This document shows positions 53,478 to 62,183 of a stretch of DNA of 64,000 bases, piece after piece. This DNA comes from Chitinophaga pinensis. GTDB lineage: Bacteria > Bacteroidota > Bacteroidia > Chitinophagales > Chitinophagaceae. Where the stretch lies: NCBI GenBank assembly GCA_945862385.1, contig CAMAXV010000011.1:22160-86159 (forward strand). Reading direction: 5' to 3'. The translations under genes were made by a program, and so were the position numbers. Each line of letters opens with the position of its first letter. Position 1 is the stretch's first letter. The notes beneath the pieces are model-generated. The model worked only from the letters and a program-made list of their open reading frames with translations, had not been told where the DNA came from and searched no databases.

Positions 53478-54182
53478 ATGCAAGACTCCGTCATACACCT
53501 TGAAGAGATCAGGAAAAGTTATTTCATGGGCAAACAGGAGCTTCAGGTTTTAAAGGGGATCACGCTGGATATCCTCAGAAATGAATATGTAGCCCTGATG
53601 GGGCCATCCGGCTCCGGCAAAAGCACCCTCATGAATATACTTGGCTGCCTCGACTCACCAAGCATGGGAAAATATATCCTCAACGGCCATGATGTGAGTA
53701 CCATGCCTGATAATGACCTGGCAGACATACGGAACAAGGAAATTGGATTTGTTTTCCAGCAATTTAACCTGTTGCCGAGGCTGACAGCACTTGAAAATGT
53801 TGCACTCCCACTGGTTTACGCTGGCATAGCTAAAAAACAGCGGCTTGAAATGGCGCATGAAGTGTTGCGTAAGGTAGACCTGCTTGACAGAAGTCATCAC
53901 AAACCCAATGAACTTTCTGGCGGACAGTGTCAGCGTGTGGCAATTGCCAGGGCCCTGGTAAACAATCCGTCGATTATCCTTGCCGATGAACCAACAGGAA
54001 ACCTCGACACTAAAACCTCTTATGAAATCATGAATATATTTTCCAAAATTCATGATGATGGCAATACCGTAGTGCTCGTCACCCATGAAGAAGATATTTC
54101 CAATTACGCCAAAAGAGTGATCCGTTTGAGGGACGGCCTGATAGAAAGCGATAAGGTAAAAAATGCGGCCAGCGTTGTTTAA
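53478..54182 (+). CDS. ABC transporter ATP-binding protein (MacB/LolD type)
   Basis: This 234-residue ATPase has [15 protein letters not shown] (Walker A), the Q-loop [18 protein letters not shown], the signature [26 protein letters not shown] (Walker B) and the H-loop LVTHEE. The QELQVLKGI and [12 protein letters not shown] segments fit the MacB/LolD/FtsE-like group of mechanotransmission or lipoprotein exporters. The ATG at 53478 is chosen; a longer frame overlaps gatC. No permease gene is adjacent, so the substrate is unknown. Confidence 0.92.
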   Translation: MQDSVIHLEEIRKSYFMGKQELQVLKGITLDILRNEYVALMGPSGSGKSTLMNILGCLDSPSMGKYILNGHDVSTMPDNDLADIRNKEIGFVFQQFNLLPRLTALENVALPLVYAGIAKKQRLEMAHEVLRKVDLLDRSHHKPNELSGGQCQRVAIARALVNNPSIILADEPTGNLDTKTSYEIMNIFSKIHDDGNTVVLVTHEEDISNYAKRVIRLRDGLIESDKVKNAASVV

Positions 54183-54248
54183 AATTTATTTGATATTCTG
54201 CCGAACAATTGTTTGACTTCCACATTATCTTAAAAAGCAAATGTGGTT

Positions 54249-54812
54249 ATGGCAATGAAAATTTACACCAAGACAGGAGATAAAGGAACAACCTCATTGA
54301 TTGGAGGAACTAAAGTTCTTAAATCACATGAGCGTATTGAGGCTTATGGAACCTTGGATGAGCTGAATGCTCACATCGGAATGTGCAGAGATCTGTTAAC
54401 CGATGACCAGACCAGACATATACTTGGTGAAATACAGGACAGGCTTTTCACCATAGGCTCAGCCCTTGCATGCGACCCCAACAAAGAAACAAGCCTCAAA
54501 ATACCCGATCTCAAGGAAGAGGATATTACATTGCTGGAAAATGAAATGGACAGGATGGATGAATCACTTGAACCACTGAAGTATTTCATACTCCCCGGAG
54601 GGCACCCTGTTGTTTCTCAAATTCATATTGCCCGGTGCGTATGCAGAAGAACAGAACGGTTGATTGTTGCGCTGCTTCAGTCAGGTGACAGTTCGGAAAA
54701 CCTGATGGTCAAATACATCAACAGACTCAGCGACTACCTCTTTACGCTGGGCAGAACTGCAGCCAAATGGCTCAATGTATCTGAAACTCCCTGGAAACCA
54801 AGACTTTCCTGA
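54249..54812 (+). CDS. Cob(I)alamin adenosyltransferase (PduO type)
   Basis: This enzyme transfers adenosyl from ATP to cobalamin to make coenzyme B12. The 187-residue protein has IYTKTGDKGTTSLIGGTKV with the ATP-binding loop, RIEAYGTLDELNAHIG, and CRRTERLIVALLQ, the PduO-type signature. The ATG at 54249 is chosen; ATG at 54255 is possible. No cobalamin synthesis gene is nearby. It ends 5 nt from convergent lolD. Confidence 0.92.
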   Translation: MAMKIYTKTGDKGTTSLIGGTKVLKSHERIEAYGTLDELNAHIGMCRDLLTDDQTRHILGEIQDRLFTIGSALACDPNKETSLKIPDLKEEDITLLENEMDRMDESLEPLKYFILPGGHPVVSQIHIARCVCRRTERLIVALLQSGDSSENLMVKYINRLSDYLFTLGRTAAKWLNVSETPWKPRLS

Positions 54813-54817
54813 GCCAT

Positions 54818-55471
54818 TCAGGATACCCAGCTGCCATCTCTCAGCTGCAATACCCTGTTACTCATAGCTGCAAGCTCTTCATTATGTGTCACAACCACAA
54901 ATGTCTGACCCAGTTCGTCTCTGAGCGAACAAAATAAGTTGTGCAGCGCATTGGCATTGGCAGAATCAAGATTACCAGTTGGTTCATCGGCAAAAACTAT
55001 TGCCGGTTTATTTATGAGTGCCCGGGCTACTGCAACACGCTGTTGTTCTCCTCCAGATAAAGTACCAGGCTTATCTTCAGCTTTGGCGCCAATCCCAAGC
55101 ATATCCATCAACACATTAGCCCTTTTCTCCAACTCCCGGGTTGATGAACCAGCTATCCAGCCAGGCATGCAAATATTTTCAAGTGCAGTAAATTCCGGCA
55201 AGAGGTGATGAAATTGGAATACAAATCCGGTATGCCTGTTTCTAAATCTGGCAAGTGCCTTTCCTTGTAGCTGATCAATCCGATGGCCATCAAAAAAGAC
55301 CTCGCCACCATCGGGTTTGTCCAGCGTACCCAAAATGTGCAACAGGGTTGTCTTCCCTGCTCCTGATGAGCCTACAATGCTGACAATCTCTGCCTGACCA
55401 ATAGACAAATCGATATTTTTCAATACCTGCAACGGACCATAATGCTTGTTTATCCCTTTTCCCTCCAACAT
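54818..55471 (-). CDS. lolD: Lipoprotein-releasing ABC ATPase LolD
   Basis: This 217-residue ATPase resembles LolD, which powers release of lipoproteins from the inner membrane. It has GSSGAGKTTLLHILGTLDKP (Walker A), [46 protein letters not shown] and VVTHNEELA. The HHLLPEFTALENV-like segment is a LolD hallmark. The partner permease LolC/E is not in the window. A -7 box lies 4 nt before the ATG. Confidence 0.9.
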   Translation of the reverse strand: MLEGKGINKHYGPLQVLKNIDLSIGQAEIVSIVGSSGAGKTTLLHILGTLDKPDGGEVFFDGHRIDQLQGKALARFRNRHTGFVFQFHHLLPEFTALENICMPGWIAGSSTRELEKRANVLMDMLGIGAKAEDKPGTLSGGEQQRVAVARALINKPAIVFADEPTGNLDSANANALHNLFCSLRDELGQTFVVVTHNEELAAMSNRVLQLRDGSWVS

Positions 55472-55475
55472 TTTT

Positions 55476-55483
55476 CAAATTTA
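55476..55483 (-). promoter_or_regulatory. -7 box TAAATTTG of lolD
   Basis: This is an exact TAnnTTTG match 4 nt before the lolD ATG. No -33 element is seen at the usual spacing. Confidence 0.5.
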
Positions 55484-55541
55484 ACAAAGAACCATTCGCT
55501 GTCGGATATTATTTTCCAAAAAATCTGTGTATATCTGTGAA

Positions 55542-55571
55542 TTGGTATTACAGAATTAACCATTACTTTTG
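55542..55571 (+). promoter_or_regulatory. Promoter of the DUF2795 gene (TTG-N19-TACTTTTG)
   Basis: TTG (55542-55544) is followed after 19 bp by TACTTTTG (55564-55571), 22 nt before the ATG at 55594. Spacing and both elements match the Bacteroidota consensus. The position excludes the longer frame starting at 55537. Confidence 0.75.
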
Positions 55572-55593
55572 CCGAAATATAAAACAGAGCCCT

Positions 55594-55815
55594 ATGTTCT
55601 GGACACTTGAATTAGCATCTTATCTTGAAGACGCTCCCTGGCCTGCAACCAAAGACGAATTGATCGACTATTGCATCAGGAGCGGTGCTCCCATTGAGGT
55701 GATTGAAAATCTCCAGGAACTGGATGATGAAGGGGATATTTATGAAGGCATTGATGATATCTGGCCTGATTATCCCAGTCAGGAAGACTTCTTCTTCAAT
55801 GAGGACGAGTATTGA
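55594..55815 (+). CDS. DUF2795 domain protein
   Basis: This 73-residue acidic protein matches DUF2795-like small proteins. It has SYLEDAPWPATKDELIDYC, then SGAPIEVIENLQELDDEGDIY, and an Asp/Glu-rich tail ending FFFNEDEY. Function is unknown. It stands alone between a strong promoter and a strong bidirectional terminator, which suggests substantial independent expression. Confidence 0.88.
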   Translation: MFWTLELASYLEDAPWPATKDELIDYCIRSGAPIEVIENLQELDDEGDIYEGIDDIWPDYPSQEDFFFNEDEY

Positions 55816-55828
55816 AACTTTCCCATGA

Positions 55829-55853
55829 AAAACCACCAAACGGTGGTTTTTTT
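55829..55853. terminator. Bidirectional Rho-independent terminator
   Basis: AAAACCACC (55829-55837) and GGTGGTTTT (55842-55850) form a 9-bp stem around the loop AAAC, followed by further T on the plus strand and preceded by A on the same strand. It can end both the DUF2795 transcript and the convergent SemiSWEET transcript (stop at 55855-55857). Confidence 0.85.
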
Positions 55854-55854
55854 A

Positions 55855-56109
55855 TTAGAAGGTCAGCTTGAAATAAAGCATCGCCAGAGACAAGGCCATA
55901 ATGATCAGGTTAGCCAGGATCATCGGTTTGTCTTTCCCTGTAATACCATAAACTAACCAGATAGATACGTTTAGGAGGAGGATAAGTATCATCCAAATTG
56001 ACAAATCACCCACAGAACGGGTTACCCAGGCCTGGTAAACCTGCGGAACAAATGTCATTGAGCCAGTTACCACACCTACCATTCCCAGGTAATTTCTCCA
56101 ATTTTTCAT
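55855..56109 (-). CDS. SemiSWEET-type sugar transporter
   Basis: This 84-residue protein has three predicted membrane helices and the PQ-loop signature TFVPQVYQAWVTRSVGDLS. It is followed by ILLLNVSIWLVYGITG and LANLIIMALSLAMLYFKL. SemiSWEETs dimerise to make a six-helix sugar channel in the inner membrane. It follows fabI by 14 nt, probably in one transcript. The sugar carried is unknown. Confidence 0.92.
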   Translation of the reverse strand: MKNWRNYLGMVGVVTGSMTFVPQVYQAWVTRSVGDLSIWMILILLLNVSIWLVYGITGKDKPMILANLIIMALSLAMLYFKLTF

Positions 56110-56123
56110 GCAGTTTGTTTAAT

Positions 56124-56936
56124 TTATTTTTCCATTTGCTCAATCACCGCCGCGGTAACACCTGTGAAAGAGAATCCTCCGTCGTGGAAAAGATTTTGCA
56201 TGGTTACCATGCGGGTCATATCTGAAAATAAGGAAACACAATAGTTAGCACAGTCCTCGCCGGAAGCATTGCCGAGCGGACTCATCTTTTCTGCATAGTT
56301 CATGAACCCATCAAAGCCCTTAACTCCACTTCCAGCTGTAGTTCTGGTAGGAGATTGGGATATGCTGTTGACCCTTACTTTCTTTTTCACACCATAGTGG
56401 TAGCCAAAACTCCTCGTAACACTTTCCAGCAAGGCCTTGGCGTCAGCCATTTCATTGTAATCAGGGAATACACGCTGTGCAGCTATGTACGTAAGCGCTA
56501 CTACACTCCCCCACTCGTTGATGGCATCCATTTCGTAGGCAGTACGCAACACCCTGTGAAGAGACATGGCGGAGATGTCAAGCGTCTTCTGATTAAAGCC
56601 ATAATCAATCTCCGTGTATTGCTTGCCCTTGCGGACGTTGAGGCTCATGCCAATTGAATGCAGGATAAAATCAACACCACCACCAAAGTGCTGCATGCTC
56701 TGCTCGAAGAGATTTTTAAGGTCATCCATGTTAACCACGTCAGCCCCAATAACTGGTGCATTGATCTGCTCAGCAAGTTTATTGATCTCTCCCATCCTCA
56801 ATGCAACCGGAGCATTGGTGAGCACGAGCTGAGCACCCTGAGCATGACATGCAAGTGCTGTTTTCCAAGCAATGGATTTTTCATCCAGTGCACCAAAAAT
56901 GATTCCCTTTTTCCCTTTGAGCAATTGGTTGGACAT
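56124..56936 (-). CDS. fabI: Enoyl-ACP reductase (NADH), FabI type
   Basis: FabI reduces enoyl-ACP in the last step of each fatty-acid elongation cycle. The 270-residue SDR-fold enzyme has KKGIIFGALDEKSIAWKTA at the N-terminus. The active-site pair is in ALTYIAAQRVFPDYNEMADAK (Tyr and Lys, quoted here as ALTYIAAQRV and DYNEMADAK), and VNSISQSPTRTTAGSG is a family segment. The ATG at 56934-56936 (MSNQLLKG) is chosen; ATG at 56942 adds 2 residues. A full promoter lies upstream. Confidence 0.95.
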   Translation of the reverse strand: MSNQLLKGKKGIIFGALDEKSIAWKTALACHAQGAQLVLTNAPVALRMGEINKLAEQINAPVIGADVVNMDDLKNLFEQSMQHFGGGVDFILHSIGMSLNVRKGKQYTEIDYGFNQKTLDISAMSLHRVLRTAYEMDAINEWGSVVALTYIAAQRVFPDYNEMADAKALLESVTRSFGYHYGVKKKVRVNSISQSPTRTTAGSGVKGFDGFMNYAEKMSPLGNASGEDCANYCVSLFSDMTRMVTMQNLFHDGGFSFTGVTAAVIEQMEK

Positions 56937-56953
56937 AATCATCGATTTGCTGG

Positions 56954-56986
56954 CAAATATAGTTCGTTTAGCTTTTAATGCCCAAA
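56954..56986 (-). promoter_or_regulatory. Promoter of fabI (TTTG-N21-TATATTTG)
   Basis: On the minus strand TTTG (56983-56986) is followed after 21 bp by TATATTTG (56954-56961), 17 nt before the chosen ATG. Both elements are present at permitted spacing. Confidence 0.72.
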
Positions 56987-57108
56987 TCGCAACTGAAACT
57001 TTATCAATCAGTCCAATATCTAACCTGTAGTGATATTAAAATTTTAATAACTCCCATCCTGAACAGGAGGGGCATTTCACGCGTTTTAATGCCACAACAC
57101 GTTAATAT

Positions 57109-58779
57109 CTACTTTTTTTTAACCCCAGGCATCAGCATTTCCCTGGCAGTGGCAAGCACAGCTTCACTGGGCTTATCACCTGCCATCATCCTGGCAATTG
57201 CCGAAACCTGCTCATCGCCTGTTAGCTCACGCATCTGCGTAGTAACCTGTTCCTGGCTGGCAGTTTTGTAAATATAAAGGTGCTGACTCGCCAAAGCAGC
57301 AATCTGAGGCTGGTGTGTGATTGCTATAACCTGGTGATGGGATGAAAGCTCCTGCATCAGCAAACCAACCTGCCTGGCGGCTTCTCCACTGATGCCGCTG
57401 TCTATCTCATCAAAAATAAGTGTTGGCATTTCCAGTGAATGCGCTACAAGTGATTTCAACACTAGCATCAGCCTGCTCAATTCACCTCCGCTGGCAACTT
57501 TATGGAGGGGTTCAAATTGACCACTGCGGTTGGCATCAAACAAAAACACCACATCGTCAGTTCCACCCGCGGTCAACCCTGTGGTTTTCAGGTCAATCTT
57601 CAATTGCGCATTTGGCATTCCAACCCGCACTAGCAATGCCATCGTAGCCTTTTCCAGCATCGGAATTTCTGCAAGCCGCTTTTCGTGCAAGGCCTTAGCC
57701 AAAGCCAGGGCCTGTTGCTGTACAGTTTCCATTTCTTTTTCCAATGCCTTTAGTGCCGATTCTGCATCTTCAAAAACAACGAGCTCTTCTGCAAACTGCT
57801 TTTCTACCAGCGGCAGCTCATCCACGTCGGCTAGCCCATGCTTTTTGGCAATACGCTGTGCCAATGCCAGACGCTCATTCAATTGTTCCATACGCAGGTC
57901 ATCAACTTGCACACTGTCTAACAAACTCTCCAGCTCAGTGGCAATGTCTTTCAACTCAACATAGGCAGCATCAAATCTTGCCACCAGAGAAGGCAATGCA
58001 GGATGGTAGGCTGCCTGTGGCTGAAGTTGAGAGAGCAGGGACCTCAGCTGGGAGATAATCGGCTGATCACCCTCATGAAATGCATAAACCGCTTTTCCAA
58101 TGCCTGATTTAAGCTGCTCTGCATGGCTCAAGACCTGCAACTCTTCAGCAATTATTTTACCTTCCCCGGCAGTCCATTTCAGTCCCTGAAGCTCCTGCAG
58201 GATAAATGACTTATACTCAGATTCCTGATTCGCTTTCAGCATGCGTGCCCGTGCGTCCTGGATTTTTTTATTCAGAACAGTATATCGCTCAAATTGATTT
58301 GTATAATCTGCCATTAAACCAACTGCACCTGCACGAGCGTCCAACAACGCCCGCTGAAAATGCCTGTTTCCCAGTTCAAGTGTATCAAATTGCTGGTGAA
58401 GGTCAACTAGGTGCCCTGCTATGAGCTGTAACTGATTGAGGGCAACGGGTGTGTCGTTTACAAATGCCCTTGACTTCCCATTGGCCTGAATTTCCCTGCG
58501 TAGTATGATCTCGGTATCTGAATCAATATCGGCATTCTGCAACAGTTTTTTAAGTACGGTGGTTTCCTGAACGATAAAAACAGCTTCTATAATGGTTTTT
58601 TTCTCTTTATCCCGCACTTGAGCACTATCAGCCCTGTCTCCAAGTGCCAGCCCGAGTGCACCCAGCAAAATACTCTTACCCGCACCAGTTTCACCAGTAA
58701 TGATAACCATCCCGGATGCCGGCTCAAGGGTCAGTCGGGCAATGATTGCATAGTTTTGAATGTCCAGCTTTTTTAGCAT
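57109..58779 (-). CDS. recN: DNA repair protein RecN
   Basis: RecN is an SMC-like ATPase in double-strand break repair. The 556-residue protein has DIQNYAIIARLTLEP and the Walker A ITGETGAGKSILLGALGL at the N-terminus. Coiled-coil-rich middle regions follow. The C-terminal signature ASGGELSRLMLVLKS, Walker B PTLIFDEIDSGISGEAA and VIAITHQPQIAALA complete the head domain. The ATG at 58777-58779 is chosen; the box TACTTTTG lies 3 nt upstream. Confidence 0.96.
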   Translation of the reverse strand: MLKKLDIQNYAIIARLTLEPASGMVIITGETGAGKSILLGALGLALGDRADSAQVRDKEKKTIIEAVFIVQETTVLKKLLQNADIDSDTEIILRREIQANGKSRAFVNDTPVALNQLQLIAGHLVDLHQQFDTLELGNRHFQRALLDARAGAVGLMADYTNQFERYTVLNKKIQDARARMLKANQESEYKSFILQELQGLKWTAGEGKIIAEELQVLSHAEQLKSGIGKAVYAFHEGDQPIISQLRSLLSQLQPQAAYHPALPSLVARFDAAYVELKDIATELESLLDSVQVDDLRMEQLNERLALAQRIAKKHGLADVDELPLVEKQFAEELVVFEDAESALKALEKEMETVQQQALALAKALHEKRLAEIPMLEKATMALLVRVGMPNAQLKIDLKTTGLTAGGTDDVVFLFDANRSGQFEPLHKVASGGELSRLMLVLKSLVAHSLEMPTLIFDEIDSGISGEAARQVGLLMQELSSHHQVIAITHQPQIAALASQHLYIYKTASQEQVTTQMRELTGDEQVSAIARMMAGDKPSEAVLATAREMLMPGVKKK

Positions 58780-58782
58780 GCC

Positions 58783-58790
58783 CAAAAGTA
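58783..58790 (-). promoter_or_regulatory. -7 box TACTTTTG of recN
   Basis: This is an exact TAnnTTTG match 3 nt before the recN ATG, implying a leaderless transcript. No -33 element is apparent. Confidence 0.5.
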
Positions 58791-58833
58791 GATATTTTTA
58801 AATGCATTACCTTGCTTAAACAACGCGAAAATC

Positions 58834-60336
58834 ATGTCACCAATTCTGCTTTTTTCTTTTGTTTTGGGGTATTTTATACTGCTTTTGGGTGTATCAATCT
58901 ACACGGCAAGGAATGCAACCAACGAATCTTTCTTCATTGGAAACAGAAATTCAAACTGGATGCTCGTTGCATTTGGGATGATTGGCACCTCATTATCGGG
59001 TGTTACGTTTGTATCCGTTCCCGGAACTGTGGGTAACTTTACAGGAGGTGATTTCACAGGATTCAGGTATTTCCAGGTGGTAATCGGCTATATTTTCGGC
59101 TATGTGGTTATCGCTTATGTGCTTATCCCGCTCTACTATAAACTTAACCTGACTTCCATTTACCACTACCTTGACCAGCGCTTTGGGAAAGAAAGCTACA
59201 AGACAGGAGCGCTTTTCTTTATCATTTCCCGCACATTTGGCGCAACGGCACGTCTTTTTCTGGTTATCAATGTTTTACAAATTTTTATCCTTGACCAGAT
59301 GGGTGTGCCTTTCATGGTTACTGCAGCATTGATACTTTTGATGATTCTTCTTTACACTTTCAAGGGAGGGGTGAAAACAATTGTGTATACAGACACCCTG
59401 CAGACCACTTTTATGCTGCTCGGACTGGTCATCTGCCTGTTTTATATCCTCAGCAAAATGGATCTCTCACTTTTTCAGGCCATGTCTGACATGTCTGCAC
59501 GCGGACTCACTAAAATCTTTGACACGGATGTCAACAGCAAATCATTTTTCCTCAAACACATCATTGGAGGGGCTGTTATTGCCATTGCCATGACCGGGCT
59601 GGATCAGGAGATGATGCAGAAAAATATCAGTGTGAGCAACGTAAAGGACTCTCAAAAAAATATCATGACTTTTACTGCAACACTAGTTGTGGTGAATCTT
59701 TTATTCCTCATTTTAGGTGGCTTGTTATACCTCTTTATGAGTAACCAGGGTGCCGCCTATGAGGGCAAACAATTCCTTTTTTCAGGTAAGAATATCATTG
59801 GAGACGACCTCTTCCCTACAGTGTCATTGTTTCATCTCCCACCTTCAATCGGGATAATTTTTATAATTGCATTGATTTCAGCACTTTTCCCCAGTGCAGA
59901 TGGGGCACTGACAGCCCTGACATCGTCTTTTTGCATTGACATTTTAGGTATACAGCGCAATGCCAGTATGGATGAGGAACAACAAAAACGCACCAGGCGA
60001 ATCGTGCACATCAGTTTTGCCTTTGTCTTTCTTGCATGTATCATGGTATTCAAATGGATTGACAACAAATCAATCATCAATATTATACTTGACCTAGCGG
60101 GTTACACCTATGGTCCGTTACTCGGACTGTTCTTCTTTGGCATACTTACCAAAAGAAAACTGGGCGGTGGTTACGGGGTAACTGGCGTCTGCCTCCTCGC
60201 ACCAACCCTGTGTTATATCCTGGCAAAAAATGCAGCAACCTGGCTTCAGGGGTACCAGATAGGATTTGAGATGCTCCTTATCAATGGCTTGTTAACATTC
60301 GCAGGGCTCTGGCTGATCTCAAACAAAGTGGATTGA
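58834..60336 (+). CDS. Sodium:solute symporter family protein
   Basis: This 500-residue inner-membrane transporter has about 13 hydrophobic helices. Family landmarks are the N-terminal NATNESFFIGNRNSNWML, FGMIGTSLSGVTFVSVPG (first sodium-site region), LTSIYHYLDQRFG, and ALISALFPSADGALTALTSS. These fit the SSS/SLC5 family. The substrate cannot be read from sequence. Only a near match to a promoter box (TACCTTGC) precedes it. It stands alone, divergent from recN. Confidence 0.92.
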   Translation: MSPILLFSFVLGYFILLLGVSIYTARNATNESFFIGNRNSNWMLVAFGMIGTSLSGVTFVSVPGTVGNFTGGDFTGFRYFQVVIGYIFGYVVIAYVLIPLYYKLNLTSIYHYLDQRFGKESYKTGALFFIISRTFGATARLFLVINVLQIFILDQMGVPFMVTAALILLMILLYTFKGGVKTIVYTDTLQTTFMLLGLVICLFYILSKMDLSLFQAMSDMSARGLTKIFDTDVNSKSFFLKHIIGGAVIAIAMTGLDQEMMQKNISVSNVKDSQKNIMTFTATLVVVNLLFLILGGLLYLFMSNQGAAYEGKQFLFSGKNIIGDDLFPTVSLFHLPPSIGIIFIIALISALFPSADGALTALTSSFCIDILGIQRNASMDEEQQKRTRRIVHISFAFVFLACIMVFKWIDNKSIINIILDLAGYTYGPLLGLFFFGILTKRKLGGGYGVTGVCLLAPTLCYILAKNAATWLQGYQIGFEMLLINGLLTFAGLWLISNKVD

Positions 60337-60365
60337 TAACTTTGGGGATAATTAACCATGCTGCA

Positions 60366-60397
60366 TTTGTCGGGCAGAACGGAAGACCTTAATTTTG
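60366..60397 (+). promoter_or_regulatory. Promoter of the O-methyltransferase gene (TTTG-N20-TAATTTTG)
   Basis: TTTG (60366-60369) is followed after 20 bp by TAATTTTG (60390-60397), 6 nt before the ATG at 60404. Both elements are present. The box contains the TTG (60395) at which a longer frame would start, so that start is rejected. Confidence 0.75.
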
Positions 60398-60403
60398 CAT
60401 AAC

Positions 60404-61042
60404 ATGGATATCATCCTGACAGCTGCCCATGAGTATGCACAAAAGCATAGTTCAGAACCGGACAGATTGCTGGAGGAGATCCATGCGCATACCCTTGCCA
60501 ATCATCCTGAAGCTCACATGATAAGTGGCCATTTGCAAGGCCGTTTACTTAGCATGATCAGCAAGATGATCAGGCCGAGCAGAATCCTGGAGATTGGAAC
60601 ATTTACAGGATACAGTGCGCTTTGCCTGGCAGAAGGGCTGCTCTCAGATGGCATAGTACATACGATTGAAAAAAGGGAAAAAGATGCGCAGACAGCTTTG
60701 GCTTTTTTTGCCCGGAGCAGGTTTGCCCATCAGATCAAGTTGCACCAGGGTGAAGCACTTGAAATTATCAGGGAACTGAACGAAAGCTGGGACCTGGTTT
60801 TCTTGGATGCTGACAAAACAGGTTACATCGGGTATTATGAATACCTGAAAGAAAAAATGAAACCTGGGAGCTGGATACTTGCAGATAATGTTTTTTTTCA
60901 TGGCGAAGTGCTAAAGCCGGTGTTGAGCGGAAAGAATGCCAAGGCGATTGATGCATTCAATAAGCATGTGGAACAGGATGCCCGGGTTGAAAAGCTGATG
61001 CTGACAATTCGAGACGGACTTACCCTAATTCGATTAAAATGA
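60404..61042 (+). CDS. Class I SAM-dependent O-methyltransferase (COMT-like)
   Basis: This 212-residue methyltransferase has ILEIGTFTGYSALCLAEGL (SAM motif I), VHTIEKREK, WDLVFLDADKTGYIGYYEYL (metal-binding Asp and motif) and ILADNVFFHGEVLKP. These match the metal-dependent catechol/caffeoyl-CoA O-methyltransferase family. The substrate is unknown. It heads an apparent run with the GH73 hydrolase and hpt. Confidence 0.92.
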   Translation: MDIILTAAHEYAQKHSSEPDRLLEEIHAHTLANHPEAHMISGHLQGRLLSMISKMIRPSRILEIGTFTGYSALCLAEGLLSDGIVHTIEKREKDAQTALAFFARSRFAHQIKLHQGEALEIIRELNESWDLVFLDADKTGYIGYYEYLKEKMKPGSWILADNVFFHGEVLKPVLSGKNAKAIDAFNKHVEQDARVEKLMLTIRDGLTLIRLK

Positions 61043-61049
61043 TGTGCTG

Positions 61050-62174
61050 ATGATGAAAATGATTAGAAAATATCTTTGTTTCGGTTTGTTTGTTTTTATT
61101 GTTTTTGCCAACCAGTCTTTGGCACAAGACATGTACCGTGAGTCCATTCTGGAGTACATCGAAACATACGCCCCCATTGCAATCAGAGAGATGAACAGAA
61201 CAGGATTCCCTGCCTCCATAAAGATTGCACAGGGAATACATGAATCAGGTGCAGGCAAAAGTATGCTGGTAAAAAAATCCAACAACCATTTCGGACTTAA
61301 ATGCAAATCCAGCTGGACGGGTGGTAAAGTTTACCATGATGATGATGCAAGAGGTGAATGTTTCAGGCAATATGAACAAGCAGAGGAATCTTATGAAGAT
61401 CATTCCAATTACCTCAAATCACAGGAAAGGTATGCTTCGCTCTTTGAGCTTGACCCAAATGATTATGAAGGCTGGGCCTGGGGTTTGAAAAAAGCTGGCT
61501 ACGCAACCAGTCCCGTATACGCCCAAACCCTTATCAAATACATCGAAACTTACCAACTGAATGTATTGAATAATTATGCAGCCGAAGAGGGACAGGATGA
61601 GCCTGATCTTTCAACCTATTTTGCTGCATTGAATGAAAGCAAACAGGCAAATCCTGGATTCAAAAAACCAACAGTGTCCGGCCCTGCGATTGACGAAGAG
61701 AGATCAGAAACAGTTGTTTCTGCCAAAAACTCATCCACATCATCGTTACCCAATAAAAAAACAGTTACATCCGGCAGGGTCTCAACGAATACAAAAACTA
61801 ATTACGGCTCAATATTTAAGATAAATGGACTCAAAGTCATTGAGGCGGAAAAAGGAGTTTCTTTGTTGAGCATTGCCAAAGACAAAAGAATACAACTATC
61901 CGCGTTATTAACTTACAATGACCTGCCCTCCAGCACCACTACCCTAAAACAGGACCAGTTAATTTTTTTACAGGCAAAAAAGAAAACTGGAAAAAAGGAA
62001 TTTCACAAGGTTCGTAAAGGTGAATCACTTTATGAAATCAGCCAGCTCGAAGGAATTAAACTGTCCAGCTTATTACAGTTGAATAAGTTGAAAAAAGGGA
62101 TGGAACCTAAAGTAGGACAACAACTAAACCTCAGATCAACGACTTCTAAACGCCCCCTTCTGGCTAAACGATAA
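61050..62174 (+). CDS. Glucosaminidase (GH73) with LysM repeats
   Basis: This 374-residue exported cell-wall hydrolase has a signal peptide ending NQSLAQ. The GH73-type catalytic domain (about residues 28-175) carries PASIKIAQGIHESGAGKSML (probable catalytic Glu in HESGAG) and NNHFGLKCK. A low-complexity linker and two LysM-like peptidoglycan-binding repeats near the C-terminus follow (EAEKGVSLLSIAKDK; HKVRKGESLYEISQLEGIK). It should cut the glycan strands of peptidoglycan during growth or separation. ATG at 61050 is chosen over GTG at 61044. Confidence 0.92.
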   Translation: MMKMIRKYLCFGLFVFIVFANQSLAQDMYRESILEYIETYAPIAIREMNRTGFPASIKIAQGIHESGAGKSMLVKKSNNHFGLKCKSSWTGGKVYHDDDARGECFRQYEQAEESYEDHSNYLKSQERYASLFELDPNDYEGWAWGLKKAGYATSPVYAQTLIKYIETYQLNVLNNYAAEEGQDEPDLSTYFAALNESKQANPGFKKPTVSGPAIDEERSETVVSAKNSSTSSLPNKKTVTSGRVSTNTKTNYGSIFKINGLKVIEAEKGVSLLSIAKDKRIQLSALLTYNDLPSSTTTLKQDQLIFLQAKKKTGKKEFHKVRKGESLYEISQLEGIKLSSLLQLNKLKKGMEPKVGQQLNLRSTTSKRPLLAKR

Positions 62175-62183
62175 ATTTCTACC

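Noticed and set aside
57034..57049. Perfect AT-only palindrome TATTAAAATTTTAATA between fabI and recN.
   Set aside because: It has low complexity and no promoter box, T-tract or gene start at the right distance; I see no basis for a functional call.
61071..61078. TATCTTTG promoter-like box.
   Set aside because: It falls within the signal-peptide codons of the GH73/LysM gene with no start codon suitably placed downstream, so it is probably chance.
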